From positions 62,001 through 126,000 of the forward strand of contig CAJNCG010000003.1 in the NCBI GenBank assembly GCA_905221205.1: a stretch of DNA of 64,000 nucleotides, written 5' to 3'. The notes under the pieces are model-generated. The model was not told where the DNA came from and searched no databases. It saw only the letters and a list, made by a program, of their open reading frames with translations. Positions 32,520 to 40,555 of this stretch are shown here, piece after piece; within the stretch, counting starts at the first letter, position 1; each line of letters begins with the position of its first letter. Source of the stretch: a bacterium. Lineage in GTDB: Bacteria; Bacillota; Bacilli; Lactobacillales; Streptococcaceae. Position numbers and translations under genes: made by a program.

Positions 32520-33242
32520 AAGTCAGATGTAGGAAACGTAAAAAAAGACCGTCCTAAAGTTGATTTTTGGACGGTAGAAGAATTTCAGCTATTCATTAGT
32601 ACATTTGATAAATCTAATATCTATGAATTATTGTATTTTACTACATTTTGGTTTTTCTTTATGACTGGAGTTAGGACAAGTGAATTACAAGCTATTGAAT
32701 GGTCGAAAATAGATTTTGAAAAAGGTACTGCTTTAATAAACTGCTCAATGTATTATAAAAGCCAAAAAGAGTGGTATCTTACTGATACAAAATCTATATC
32801 AGGTGTAAGGCTTTTGTATCTTGATGATGATACATTAGAACATTTGAAATATTGGAAGAAAGCACAATCTCAAATAGGAGAATGTAAATTTGTATTTTCC
32901 ATAGCAGATAGTCCGTTGGTAAAATCAACTCTTAAACGTGTTCTAAAATCTCATAGTGATTACGCAAAAATAAAATCAATAAGAATCCACGATTTAAGGC
33001 ATTCTCATGCCAGCTTTATGCTCTCTCTAGGAATGAATGATTTAGAAATGCAAAATCGTCTAGGACATGCTGATATTAAGACAACACTTGGAACCTACTC
33101 TCATTTAAGGCCAAATGCTATGAAAGAAGTAGCTACTAGGATGACTGGGAAAGTAGTGGTGAGTGATAATATTGTCAGAAAAAGTAAATTTAATGGCAAT
33201 CAGCATACTAAAAATTTTCAATCTAAAGTTTTGTCTGACTAG
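32520..33242 (+). pseudogene. Truncated tyrosine recombinase (integrase) remnant
   Basis: The frame is open from 32520 (after a stop at 32517) to the TGA-TAG region ending at 33242, but it has no start codon with a ribosome site. The SAM-like N-terminal half of a normal ~380-residue integrase is missing. What remains is the catalytic domain: TGVRTSEL (first Arg), HDLRHSHASFML (HxxR), GHADIKTTLGTYSHL (second His and the nucleophile Tyr). All catalytic residues survive, so the loss looks like a 5' deletion, not slow decay. It lies 4 bp from one copy of the guaA-end repeat, as expected for an island integrase. A TTG at 32631 could start a 203-residue product, but function is doubtful. Confidence 0.85.
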
Positions 33243-33272
33243 CGAAGTCTGTCCGATTAAATTTTAGATTCC

Positions 33273-33299
33273 TACGGTAAACTATTAGTGTTTACCGTA
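33273..33299 (+). terminator. Hairpin after the integrase remnant
   Basis: A perfect 10-bp stem (TACGGTAAAC / GTTTACCGTA) has a 7-nt loop, 31 bp past the stop. The T tract is poor (TTATTAGTT), so termination strength is uncertain. Confidence 0.5.
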
Positions 33300-33410
33300 T
33301 TATTAGTTATAATTCATATAATTCCGAGATTACATTTGAAATACTAGTTAGCAACTCTTGCGAGTTTTCCCTATTTATTGCTCACAATATAAATTGAAAA
33401 TAGGCATGAA

Positions 33411-33443
33411 AAAGACGATAGATTTTTTATTTCTATCGTCTTT
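33411..33443 (-). terminator. Terminator of the island acetyltransferase gene
   Basis: A perfect 12-bp stem (AAAGACGATAGA / TCTATCGTCTTT) has a 9-nt loop and is followed on the minus strand by a T run, 60 bp past the acetyltransferase stop. The sequence between this and the integrase remnant shows no other gene. Confidence 0.75.
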
Positions 33444-33503
33444 AATACTTTACGTTCGACAAACTGGGAGTTGTCTTTCCGTTGTTGCCAAGAAAGCCTC
33501 AAT

Positions 33504-33971
33504 TTATCTATATTTTTCCAATCTCAATAACCCTTCTTCGTCCGGAAGAGTAATCCCATTCTTATAATTATATCCCATCTTCAAATAAAAAGGTGTTGCA
33601 GTTATAGAAGCTGGAATTTCTACTCTTTTTGCCCGAAGGAAAAATTCATCTTTCTCAAGTGTTTCAATAATCATTCGCCCTACACCTTTTCCTTGATAAT
33701 CCGGTAGTACAAAAATAGTGAAAAGACTACTTTCATCTTCTTTATCCCAATATGGTCCTATCGCCCCACACCCAACAATCTTTTCAGCATCACATACCAC
33801 ATAAAAATGCATCCAGTTTGCTCTTTCTAAAATATTTTGTGGTTGCAAAATCTTTACATCATTTTCTATATACTCTAATGAATAATCTTTGATATTAGTA
33901 GTTCTTAAAGTTGTTACAACTAATTCTGACACTTTTTCTGCATCTTTAGGTTCAAATTTTCTCACAAACAT
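33504..33971 (-). CDS. GNAT family N-acetyltransferase (island cargo)
   Basis: This 155-residue, single-domain acetyl-CoA-dependent transferase has motif A LFTIFVLPDYQGKGVGRMI (about residues 88-106), whose Q-x-x-G-x-G loop binds the coenzyme A pyrophosphate. ATPFYLKMGYNY near the C-terminus is motif B. Substrate unknown. It lies between the two guaA-end repeats, has its own terminator and AT-rich flanks with repeated TTATACCATA, and has no operon partner. These point to acquired cargo. The ATG is preceded by GGAGGAAAAAATAAG, a workable site. Confidence 0.85.
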   Translation of the reverse strand: MFVRKFEPKDAEKVSELVVTTLRTTNIKDYSLEYIENDVKILQPQNILERANWMHFYVVCDAEKIVGCGAIGPYWDKEDESSLFTIFVLPDYQGKGVGRMIIETLEKDEFFLRAKRVEIPASITATPFYLKMGYNYKNGITLPDEEGLLRLEKYR

Positions 33972-34112
33972 CTTATTTTTTCCTCCACACCTTCAAATTT
34001 ATCATATTATACCATATTATACCATATATACCTATTTAAAAGTAGATTAAAGATAAGTATAGTTTATAGTGAAAATTATAGTTTTGTTGTTAAATTGTTG
34101 TTAAAATAAAGT

Positions 34113-34149
34113 AAAAAGCCTTAGAAAGATTGATTTCTAGGCTTTTTTT
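34113..34149 (-). terminator. Present terminator of guaA
   Basis: An imperfect stem (AAAGCCTAGAAA / TTTCTAAGGCTTT on the minus strand) with a 6-nt loop is followed by TTTTT, 13 bp past the guaA stop codon and on the island side of the repeat. Confidence 0.8.
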
Positions 34150-34161
34150 AACTCATTAACT

Positions 34162-34174
34162 CTATTCCCACTCA
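34162..34174 (+). repeat. Probable attachment-site repeat at the guaA 3' end
   Basis: CTATTCCCACTCA forms the stop codon and last codons of guaA and is repeated exactly at 32503-32515. The 3' end of guaA is a known integration hot spot for genomic islands. Confidence 0.6.
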
Positions 34175-35724
34175 ACGGTTGCAGGTGGTTTACTTGTAAT
34201 ATCGTAGACGATACGGTTAACGTGGTCCACTTCGTTTACGATACGTACTGAGATTTTTTGAAGAACTTCCCATGGAATTTTGGCAAAGTCAGCTGTCATA
34301 CCATCGATCGAGGTGATAGCACGGATTGCAATTGTGTAGTCATACGTACGACCGTCACCCATAACACCAACTGAACGAACACCTGTATTAACTGTGAAGT
34401 ATTGCCAGATATCACGGTCAAGACCAGCTTTGGCAATTTCCTCACGCAGGATAGCGTCTGACTCACGAACAGTCTCTAGTTTCTCTTCAGTAATTTCACC
34501 CATCACACGGATAGCAAGTCCTGGTCCTGGGAATGGTTGGCGCCATACGATGTGGTCTGGCATACCAAGCTCTGTACCAAGGGCACGAACTTCATCTTTA
34601 TAGAGAGTGTTGAGTGGTTCAATCAATTCAAACTGCATGTCTTCTGGAAGACCACCCACGTTGTGGTGTGACTTGATTGTCTGAGCTGTATCCGTACCAG
34701 ACTCAATCACGTCTGTATAAAGAGTCCCTTGAGCAAGGAATTTCACATCTTTGAGCTTGCTTGCTTCGTCATCAAAGACATAGACAAACTCGTTACCAAT
34801 GATTTTACGTTTTTGTTCAGGGTCAGAAACACCAGCAAGTTTGTCAAGGAAGCGTTTTGCAGCGTCTGCTTTGACGATATTCAAACCAAACTTACCACCA
34901 AGCATATCCATAACTTGATCTGCTTCTCCTTTACGAAGAAGACCGTGGTCCACGAAGATACAGATCAATTGATCGCCAATTGCTTTTTGAAGAAGAACAC
35001 CAACAACTGAAGAGTCAACGCCACCTGATAGACCGAGAAGAACACGTTTATCACCGACGGTCTCACGGATTTTTTGGATTTGCATGTCGATGAAATTATC
35101 CATTGACCAGTCGCCTTTAGCCTTACAGATGTTAAGGGCAAAGTTACGAAGGATATCATTTCCGTATACAGAATGACGAACTTCTGGGTGGAATTGGATA
35201 CCGTAAATGTGTTTATCTGGGTTTTCTATGGCTGCATAAGGGCAATCAGCTGATGTTCCTGTACGAACAAAGTCAGCAGGAATCTCAGTAACCGCATCAC
35301 CATGGCTCATCAAAACAGTCTGTTCATCAGGTGTTGATTCAAAAAGAGCTGATGGTGTGTGAGTAAGAGTTGATTGACCATATTCACGATTTCCAGCATC
35401 ACCTGCAGGAACAACTTTTCCTCCAAGTTTATGAGTTAACAACTGCATACCGTAACAGATTCCCAAAATAGGAATTCCCAGTTCGAAGATTTCTGGGTCA
35501 ATATCGAATGAACCATCTTCGTATACAGAATTTGGACCACCTGAAAGGATAATTCCTACAGGGTTGATTTCACGAACTTCAGCAGCTGAAATTTTATGGC
35601 TTTTTAGTTCTGAAAAAACACCAATCTCACGGATACGGCGTGAAATCAGCTGGTTGTACTGGCTACCATAGTCCAAAACGATGATTTTTTCTACATCTTG
35701 CAAATCAGTTGAAATGTTGCTCAT
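34162..35724 (-). CDS. guaA: GMP synthase (glutamine-hydrolysing)
   Basis: This enzyme converts XMP to GMP using glutamine and ATP in purine synthesis. The 520 residues contain an N-terminal class I glutamine amidotransferase domain (GICYGMQLL nucleophile Cys near residue 93, FHPEV His), the ATP pyrophosphatase domain ([10 protein letters not shown]-loop, about 234-242) and the C-terminal dimerisation domain ending PPATVEWE. The reading frame is intact even though an island appears to have inserted at its last codons, as such elements restore the end of the gene. It is divergent from the GntR regulator. Confidence 0.98.
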   Translation of the reverse strand: MSNISTDLQDVEKIIVLDYGSQYNQLISRRIREIGVFSELKSHKISAAEVREINPVGIILSGGPNSVYEDGSFDIDPEIFELGIPILGICYGMQLLTHKLGGKVVPAGDAGNREYGQSTLTHTPSALFESTPDEQTVLMSHGDAVTEIPADFVRTGTSADCPYAAIENPDKHIYGIQFHPEVRHSVYGNDILRNFALNICKAKGDWSMDNFIDMQIQKIRETVGDKRVLLGLSGGVDSSVVGVLLQKAIGDQLICIFVDHGLLRKGEADQVMDMLGGKFGLNIVKADAAKRFLDKLAGVSDPEQKRKIIGNEFVYVFDDEASKLKDVKFLAQGTLYTDVIESGTDTAQTIKSHHNVGGLPEDMQFELIEPLNTLYKDEVRALGTELGMPDHIVWRQPFPGPGLAIRVMGEITEEKLETVRESDAILREEIAKAGLDRDIWQYFTVNTGVRSVGVMGDGRTYDYTIAIRAITSIDGMTADFAKIPWEVLQKISVRIVNEVDHVNRIVYDITSKPPATVEWE

Positions 35725-35760
35725 CTTTTTCCTTTCTCAAAAGAAATATCTTTTTTCAAT

Positions 35761-35790
35761 ATTCTATCACAAATAAGGGCGAATTACCAA
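35761..35790 (-). promoter_or_regulatory. Promoter of guaA
   Basis: On the minus strand TTGGTA and TAGAAT are 18 bp apart, with TGn before the -10 box, about 37 bp before the guaA ATG. No riboswitch-like leader fits. Confidence 0.6.
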
Positions 35791-35806
35791 CTAAACAAGG
35801 CGAAGT

Positions 35807-35836
35807 TTGACTTTTTCTAGTTTATTGGGGTACAAT
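35807..35836 (+). promoter_or_regulatory. Promoter of the GntR regulator gene
   Basis: TTGACT and TACAAT are 18 bp apart, 29 bp before the chosen ATG. It lies back to back with the guaA promoter, leaving 16 bp between the -35 boxes. Confidence 0.65.
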
Positions 35837-35865
35837 AGAGAAAAGATAGAAATGAAGTGAAAAAT

Positions 35866-36564
35866 ATGCTACCTGCTTATATGAAAATCCACGATCAGAT
35901 TAAAAAGGATATTGACGAGCACCGTTGGGCTATTGGAGAGAGACTCCCAAGTGAACGAGATTTAGCTGAGCAGTTTGCGGTTAGTCGCATGACCCTCCGC
36001 CAAGCCGTATCTCTATTAGTCGAAGAAGGCGTCTTAGAGCGCCGTGTAGGAAGTGGCACCTTTGTATCCAGTACACGTGTACAAGAAAAAATGCGGGGTA
36101 CAACTAGTTTTACTGAAATTGTTAAGTCCCAAGGAAAAGTTCCCTCTAGCCAGCTCATTTCCTACAGAAAAACTATTCCCAACGAGCAGGAAGTTGCCAA
36201 GCTAGGAATTTCTCCAACAGAGAATATTATCCGAATGGAGCGGGTCCGCTATGCCGACCAAGTTCCTCTGGTTTATGAGGTTGCATCTATTCCTGAAAAA
36301 TTTATTAAGGACTTTAAAAAAGAAGAAATTACCAGTCATTTCTTCCAGACCCTACAAAAACATGGCTACCGTATCGGTAAATCACAGCAGACAATTTATG
36401 CTCGCCTTGCTAAGGAAAAAATTGCCCACTATTTGGAAGTTGAAAAAGGGCATGCTATTCTTGGTTTGACTCAGGTTTCCTACCTAGAAGATGGTACTGC
36501 ATTCGAATACGTAAAAAGCCAATATGTAGGCGAACGATTTGAATTTTATCTTGAAAACAATTAA
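35866..36564 (+). CDS. GntR/HutC-family transcriptional regulator
   Basis: This 232-residue regulator has an N-terminal winged helix (LPSERDLAEQFAVSRMTLRQAVSLL, about residues 25-50, then GVLERRVGSGTFV) and a C-terminal UTRA effector-binding domain (about 80-232) like the regulators of sugar and amino-sugar genes. The effector is unknown. I prefer the ATG at 35866 because MLPAYMKIHDQIK matches the usual family start; a GTG three codons upstream is the alternative. No sugar operon is next to it, so its target is elsewhere or itself. A BOX element directly abuts its stop. Confidence 0.88.
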   Translation: MLPAYMKIHDQIKKDIDEHRWAIGERLPSERDLAEQFAVSRMTLRQAVSLLVEEGVLERRVGSGTFVSSTRVQEKMRGTTSFTEIVKSQGKVPSSQLISYRKTIPNEQEVAKLGISPTENIIRMERVRYADQVPLVYEVASIPEKFIKDFKKEEITSHFFQTLQKHGYRIGKSQQTIYARLAKEKIAHYLEVEKGHAILGLTQVSYLEDGTAFEYVKSQYVGERFEFYLENN

Positions 36565-36759
36565 TACTCTTCGAAAATCTCTTCAAACCGCGTCAACGTC
36601 CCCTTGCCGTAGATATGGTTACTGACTTCGTCAGTTTCATCTGCAACCTCAAAACGGTGTTTTGAGCTGACTTCGTCAGTTCTATCTACAACCTCAAAGC
36701 AGTGCTTTGAGCAACCTGCAGCTAGTTTTCTATTTTGCTCTTTGATTTTCATTGAGTAT
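36564..36759 (+). repeat. BOX element with two boxB units
   Basis: This 196-bp element has boxA (ATACTCTTCGAAAATC), two ~45-bp boxB units (each with a TGACTTCGTCAG core and a GTGTTTTGAG or GTGCTTTGAG core) and boxC (TTTGATTTTCATTGAGTAT). It starts at the last base of the GntR stop codon, so it becomes the 3' untranslated region of that mRNA. Confidence 0.95.
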
Positions 36760-36772
36760 AAAATACTACATA

Positions 36773-36805
36773 AAACCTCTCTGTCACAGACAAAGAGGTT
36801 TTTTT
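36773..36805. terminator. Terminator between the GntR/BOX transcript and the EamA operon
   Basis: A stem AAACCTCT / AGAGGTTT is followed by a T tract on the plus strand. Its base overlaps the stop of the minus-strand EamA gene, so it can serve both convergent transcripts. Confidence 0.7.
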
Positions 36806-37700
36806 ATTTTTCTAACAATAAATCTTTCAAAGAAATCAGGGTTACAGCAACTAATATCATTGCCATACCAAGAAAATCAATAGGATAAAATTGTTCATTC
36901 ATAATTAGGAAGGCAAAGAAAACCGCCGAAATTGGCTCAATTGAAGCCAACAAACTTGACTTGACCGGTCCAATCAAACTGGCTCCTTTTAAGAAGGCTG
37001 TATAGGCAAAGACAGTCCCAATAAGAATAATACCCGCAAAAGCAAGAAGAAAATCAAGACTAGTTGGGATAGTAGTCTGTAGAACCCCTGTAAAAGGAAG
37101 GGCGACCAAACCTGCTATGACCATTCCCACACCAATGACCAAGCTACTCCCCCACTTCTTAATCAAGGCTATTGGCAAAATGATATACAGAGCATAAGTC
37201 CAGGCAGAAAAGAGACCCCAGAATAGGCCAGAAGGTGTAATGGATAACTGGTCAAGTTGCCCATGGGTCGCAATGAGGAAGGTTCCTCCAATGGCTAATA
37301 AGATGGAAACAATCTCTGCCAGGGTCGGTGCCACCTTATCCTTGATACAGCTATAAATCAAAATCCCAACAGGACAAACATACTGAAGGACCGTTGCTGT
37401 TCCTGCATTGGTTTCCTGAATTGCAGACAAGTAGGCAAATTGATTGAGAAAAAGACCAATTAGAGCAAAAACGAGAAGTGACAGCAAACTTTTTCTATCC
37501 TTTAAAAAGGCCAGCGTTTTCTCCTTTGCAGTAGCATAAGCCAAGAGCATGAGAATCCCACCAGCGATTAAAAGGCGCAAGTTGGTCAAGACCAGAGCAG
37601 AAATACCATGTGCCATCAGGTATTGGCCACTCGTTCCTGACAAGCCCCAAGCAATACCAGCCACAACTGTTAATAAAGTCCCTTTTAAACTATTTGACAT
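36804..37700 (-). CDS. EamA/DMT-family transporter
   Basis: This 298-residue protein has ten predicted membrane segments made of two EamA repeats. GIAWGLSGTSGQYLMAHG marks the first and GLFWGLFSAWTYALYIILPIAL the second, with SSLLASIEPISAVFFAFLIMNEQ near the end. Members export or import small metabolites; the substrate is unknown. I chose the ATG at 37700 (AAGGAG 4 nt upstream); a longer frame would add charged residues from inside the upstream gene. It is last in an operon with the serine hydrolase and cppA, 8 bp after the hydrolase stop. Confidence 0.9.
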   Translation of the reverse strand: MSNSLKGTLLTVVAGIAWGLSGTSGQYLMAHGISALVLTNLRLLIAGGILMLLAYATAKEKTLAFLKDRKSLLSLLVFALIGLFLNQFAYLSAIQETNAGTATVLQYVCPVGILIYSCIKDKVAPTLAEIVSILLAIGGTFLIATHGQLDQLSITPSGLFWGLFSAWTYALYIILPIALIKKWGSSLVIGVGMVIAGLVALPFTGVLQTTIPTSLDFLLAFAGIILIGTVFAYTAFLKGASLIGPVKSSLLASIEPISAVFFAFLIMNEQFYPIDFLGMAMILVAVTLISLKDLLLEK

Positions 37701-37708
37701 GTATCTCC

Positions 37709-38644
37709 TTACTTTTCTTTGCGAATCAAGTCCATCACTTGATTGCGGTCTAATATCCACTGGGCTCGTTCATCCTTTTCATAGGTACGATTCGATAGGA
37801 AAATGACCGCTTCTTGTTTCTGACGATTCCACATGATAAAGGTACCTGTATAGCCCGTATGGTCTAGCCATTCTCCTTCCAAATTCCATGCTAAAGAACG
37901 TTCCTTGTCATCCAAAGGAGAAAAATTTTGACCCAAATCTCTTGAAAAATCGTCCTCTAAATAGTGTTCTAAAAAGATTTGTAAATCCTTCACAGTCGAA
38001 AACAAACCAGCACTACCAGCATGTCTGCCCAAGAGACGAGCCTTGGGATCATGCACTATGCCTGCCTCTACACCTCTGACTGTTGGAACAGCAAGCTCAA
38101 CAGGTCCAAACTGGGTTTCATTCATTCCCCAAGGTTTCCAGACTTGCTCCTGTAAAATCACATCCAAGTCTTGATAGAAGATTCTTTCCAAAATAAAGCC
38201 CAAAAGCAAAAAATGAACATCCGAATAAAGAAAGGCTGGTTGACTTCGTCTGTTGAGATGAAACATGGCTTCCTTTAATTCTGAAGCTGTTAAAAGGTCT
38301 CGATTTGGAATAAAAGGATCAAGGTCTGTAGCGTGAGTCAAGAGCTGACGAATAGTGATATCTGGATAATCACTTTCAGGTAAAAAATCGGTTACTGGTC
38401 TATCAATATCTAATTGACCTTTTTCCCACAAGAAGGTAACAACAGTGCCAACCCCAACAACCTTGCTAACACTGGCTAGGTCGTAAACTAGTCCTGCCTC
38501 AGTATCCAATCCATGTTCTGGGTCACTCTGTCCTACATAGATCTCCGTCCATTGATGGTCCTTAAAATACGCAAAAGAGGCTCCGGGATAAATCCCTGCC
38601 TCGATTTGCTCTTCTATTTTTTTAATAATCTTGGTCCACTTCAT
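37709..38644 (-). CDS. Serine hydrolase (class C beta-lactamase / PBP4* family)
   Basis: This 311-residue enzyme has the penicillin-recognising fold. The active-site SxxK is SVSK at residues 58-61 (in YDLASVSKVV), a Tyr-Ser-Asp motif follows (FLYSDVHF, about 158) and the C-terminal strand carries HTGYTGTF in place of the KTG triad. It has no signal peptide, so it is probably cytoplasmic, acting as an esterase or peptidase and not as a secreted beta-lactamase. Its first 4 bases overlap the cppA stop, implying coupling. Confidence 0.88.
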   Translation of the reverse strand: MKWTKIIKKIEEQIEAGIYPGASFAYFKDHQWTEIYVGQSDPEHGLDTEAGLVYDLASVSKVVGVGTVVTFLWEKGQLDIDRPVTDFLPESDYPDITIRQLLTHATDLDPFIPNRDLLTASELKEAMFHLNRRSQPAFLYSDVHFLLLGFILERIFYQDLDVILQEQVWKPWGMNETQFGPVELAVPTVRGVEAGIVHDPKARLLGRHAGSAGLFSTVKDLQIFLEHYLEDDFSRDLGQNFSPLDDKERSLAWNLEGEWLDHTGYTGTFIMWNRQKQEAVIFLSNRTYEKDERAQWILDRNQVMDLIRKEK

Positions 38645-39366
38645 ACTTCTTCAAACCACAATTCAATATTATTTCTATCTTTACCAAGGAAGAATTTTTC
38701 AGACTTAGGAATAAAATATTCGGTAGATTCAAACTTCTGGCGCAGACTTGATATATCTAGTTCATTGACAAGGAACTTGAGCATAGACAAGTCCCAAGTA
38801 ACCGCATTGTCCACAGTCAGATCCTGCCCCTGAGCTGGGATAAAATCAAGGGATGTCCCAATTTCAGATAGCTCCAAGAAACTTTCGACATCAGTTGGGA
38901 GGTGTAATTCCATGGAAATCTCAAATTTACTTAAAGAGATTGATTCCAAATCTGTTTGAAATTCAGGCTTTTCTTCTACTTCTACTAGGCTTTCTCTGTC
39001 ATCTTCTGCATGAATCAAAATCAAATCATCTTCTGGTGAGTAAATCTCAAAAGCATAGCCGTTTTGACCTTTATATAATCGATGAATCGAATCTGTTTTA
39101 GATAAGAGACCTTCGATTTCCAAGGGATTTTCTACCTTGACAATCAATCTAGCTAGTTTTTTTCTTCCTTCTACCTTACGAGTACGCATACTTGGAGCTT
39201 CTTCTAAAACTAGCCTTTCAAGACCTGTTTGATCCCCTAGTGACAGAAAAGCTGACTCTTCTAACAAGGCCTTCATACCAAGGGTTTCAATATAAAATGT
39301 TTCATTTAATTTTCTATTATTAACTTTTAAAGTAGGAATAATCCGTACAATTTGATTTACATTCAT
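38641..39366 (-). CDS. cppA: CppA family protein (glyoxalase-like fold)
   Basis: The 241-residue protein matches streptococcal CppA, described in S. pneumoniae as associated with C3-degrading activity. The sequence itself shows two glyoxalase/VOC-like halves (MNVNQIVRIIPTLKVNNRKL at the start and ISMELHLPTDVESFLEL in the middle), no signal peptide and no protease motif. Proteolysis should therefore be treated with caution. I chose the ATG at 39366 (GGAGG 5 nt upstream) over upstream in-frame ATG codons. First gene of a three-gene operon. Confidence 0.85.
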   Translation of the reverse strand: MNVNQIVRIIPTLKVNNRKLNETFYIETLGMKALLEESAFLSLGDQTGLERLVLEEAPSMRTRKVEGRKKLARLIVKVENPLEIEGLLSKTDSIHRLYKGQNGYAFEIYSPEDDLILIHAEDDRESLVEVEEKPEFQTDLESISLSKFEISMELHLPTDVESFLELSEIGTSLDFIPAQGQDLTVDNAVTWDLSMLKFLVNELDISSLRQKFESTEYFIPKSEKFFLGKDRNNIELWFEEV

Positions 39367-39458
39367 AAATTCCTCCATCACTTTTTATTTTATAGGATTT
39401 TAGAATTTTTTACAAGATATTATGCTCAAATTTACCGATTTTTCGTAAAATTGCATCT

Positions 39459-39484
39459 AAAAAACCGAGGATTTCCTCGGTTTC
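39459..39484 (-). terminator. Terminator of the glycerol/water channel gene
   Basis: A 9-bp stem (AAACCGAGG / CCTCGGTTT) with an ATTT loop is followed by TTTTTAG on the minus strand. Confidence 0.88.
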
Positions 39485-39490
39485 AATTTC

Positions 39491-40396
39491 TTATAGGTAA
39501 AGGAATTTGAAGATAGCTACTGCCGCAATTGCTGCTGCGATAGGCGCTACTACTGGTACCCAAGAATACCACCATTTTGAATCGCCTTTGTGCTCACCAA
39601 GAACTGATTTTGGAAGGAAAGCATGAAGGAGACGTGGTCCCAAGTCACGGGCTGGGTTCAAGGCAGGTCCTGTAGGTCCACCAAGTGATGTTACCAAGGC
39701 CATAACGAGGAAACCAAGTGCCAAGTGAGCAATTCCAAGACCAGATTCCATAAATGGTGCTACTTGTTCTTTAGCTTGGTCAAGTGCTGCTGTTACTTGC
39801 TCTTGAGGAATTGTTTGACCTTGAGTAGTTGCTTGAGCAACTTGTGCATTAATGGCCGCTTGTGCTTTTGATACTAATTCAGCACCAAAGAAGTTCTTTG
39901 TCAAACCAAGTGCTGCAAAGAAGAGAACGAATGAACCAACGAACTCGTTGATAAAACCATTAACAGTTGCTGCAAAGCGTGATTCTTTTGTACCTTGGTC
40001 CAAACTTGAAATTGTTGAGAAAGTTCCCAAGATATTGTTTGGATTTTCAGTTTTCAAGTAGTATGGGCGGTGTGTTGCCACAACCAAGGCTTGACCAAAG
40101 ATAGCACCCAAAACTTGTGCGATGATATAAGGTGCAACTTGTGCCCAAGGGAAGAGACCGCTTACTGCAAGTCCAAGAGTGAAGGCTGGGTTGATGTGGT
40201 TTCCAGATACATTACCAAACATCAAGGCAGGAATCATAACCCCCATACCATAACCAACAGCGATAACGATCCAGCCACTTTGGTGACCTTTCGTACCTTT
40301 AAGTTCAACGTTAGCAACTGCACCATTTCCAAGAATGATCAAAAGAGCAGTTCCCAAAAATTCAGTGGCATATTTAATTGCCCATGTGAAATCCAT
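39491..40396 (-). CDS. Aquaglyceroporin (GlpF/Gla-type glycerol and water facilitator)
   Basis: This 301-residue MIP-family channel has six membrane helices and both half-helix motifs: the first is NPA in GNHINPAFTLG (about residue 68) and the second is LNPARDLGPR. The Asp after the second NPAR (RD) is typical of glycerol-conducting members. A hydrophilic, Ala/Gln-rich insertion of about 50 residues (roughly 180-225, AQAAINAQVAQATTQGQTIP) makes it longer than E. coli GlpF and resembles the lactococcal Gla protein. It stands alone with its own promoter, a possible cre site and a terminator. No glycerol kinase is nearby. Confidence 0.93.
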   Translation of the reverse strand: MDFTWAIKYATEFLGTALLIILGNGAVANVELKGTKGHQSGWIVIAVGYGMGVMIPALMFGNVSGNHINPAFTLGLAVSGLFPWAQVAPYIIAQVLGAIFGQALVVATHRPYYLKTENPNNILGTFSTISSLDQGTKESRFAATVNGFINEFVGSFVLFFAALGLTKNFFGAELVSKAQAAINAQVAQATTQGQTIPQEQVTAALDQAKEQVAPFMESGLGIAHLALGFLVMALVTSLGGPTGPALNPARDLGPRLLHAFLPKSVLGEHKGDSKWWYSWVPVVAPIAAAIAAVAIFKFLYL

Positions 40397-40433
40397 TTGA
40401 TAGATTCTCCTTAAAATTTTTTAGACAATCCTT

Positions 40434-40462
40434 ATTCTATCAATTTTTATATCTTTTAGCAA
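40434..40462 (-). promoter_or_regulatory. Promoter of the glycerol/water channel gene
   Basis: On the minus strand TTGCTA and TAGAAT are 17 bp apart, about 38 bp before the ATG. Confidence 0.65.
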
Positions 40463-40483
40463 CAGGTTTTCTAAAAGAATATA

Positions 40484-40499
40484 TGAAAAAGCGGTTTCA
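40484..40499 (-). promoter_or_regulatory. Possible cre-like palindrome upstream of the channel promoter
   Basis: TGAAACCGCTTTTTCA resembles a cre palindrome but has two extra central bases. It is 22 bp upstream of the -35 box. A link to CcpA is only a suggestion. Confidence 0.25.
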
Positions 40500-40505
40500 T
40501 TTCTT

Positions 40506-40547
40506 ATAAAAAAACAAAAGGATTAAGAAGGTCATTCTCCTTAATCC
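40506..40547 (-). terminator. Terminator of the esterase/ATP-grasp operon
   Basis: An 8-bp stem (GGATTAAG / CTTAATCC) with an internal GGAG/CTTC extension is followed by TTTTGTTTTTTT on the minus strand, 9 bp past the ATP-grasp stop. Confidence 0.85.
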
Positions 40548-40555
40548 GATAGTTC

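Noticed and set aside
32631..33242. A functional 203-residue integrase starting at TTG 32631
   Set aside because: The integrase frame continues upstream to 32520 with recognisable family sequence, the N-terminal DNA-binding half is missing and no ribosome site precedes the TTG.
35725..35865. A purine riboswitch before guaA
   Set aside because: The guaA leader is only about 30 nt after its -10 box, too short for an aptamer, and no conserved purine-aptamer sequence is visible.
36561..36752. A 63-residue minus-strand open frame over the third BOX element
   Set aside because: It is entirely within the BOX repeat and the similar peptide (KHRFEVADETDEVS pattern) arises from repeated boxB DNA; there is no ribosome site.
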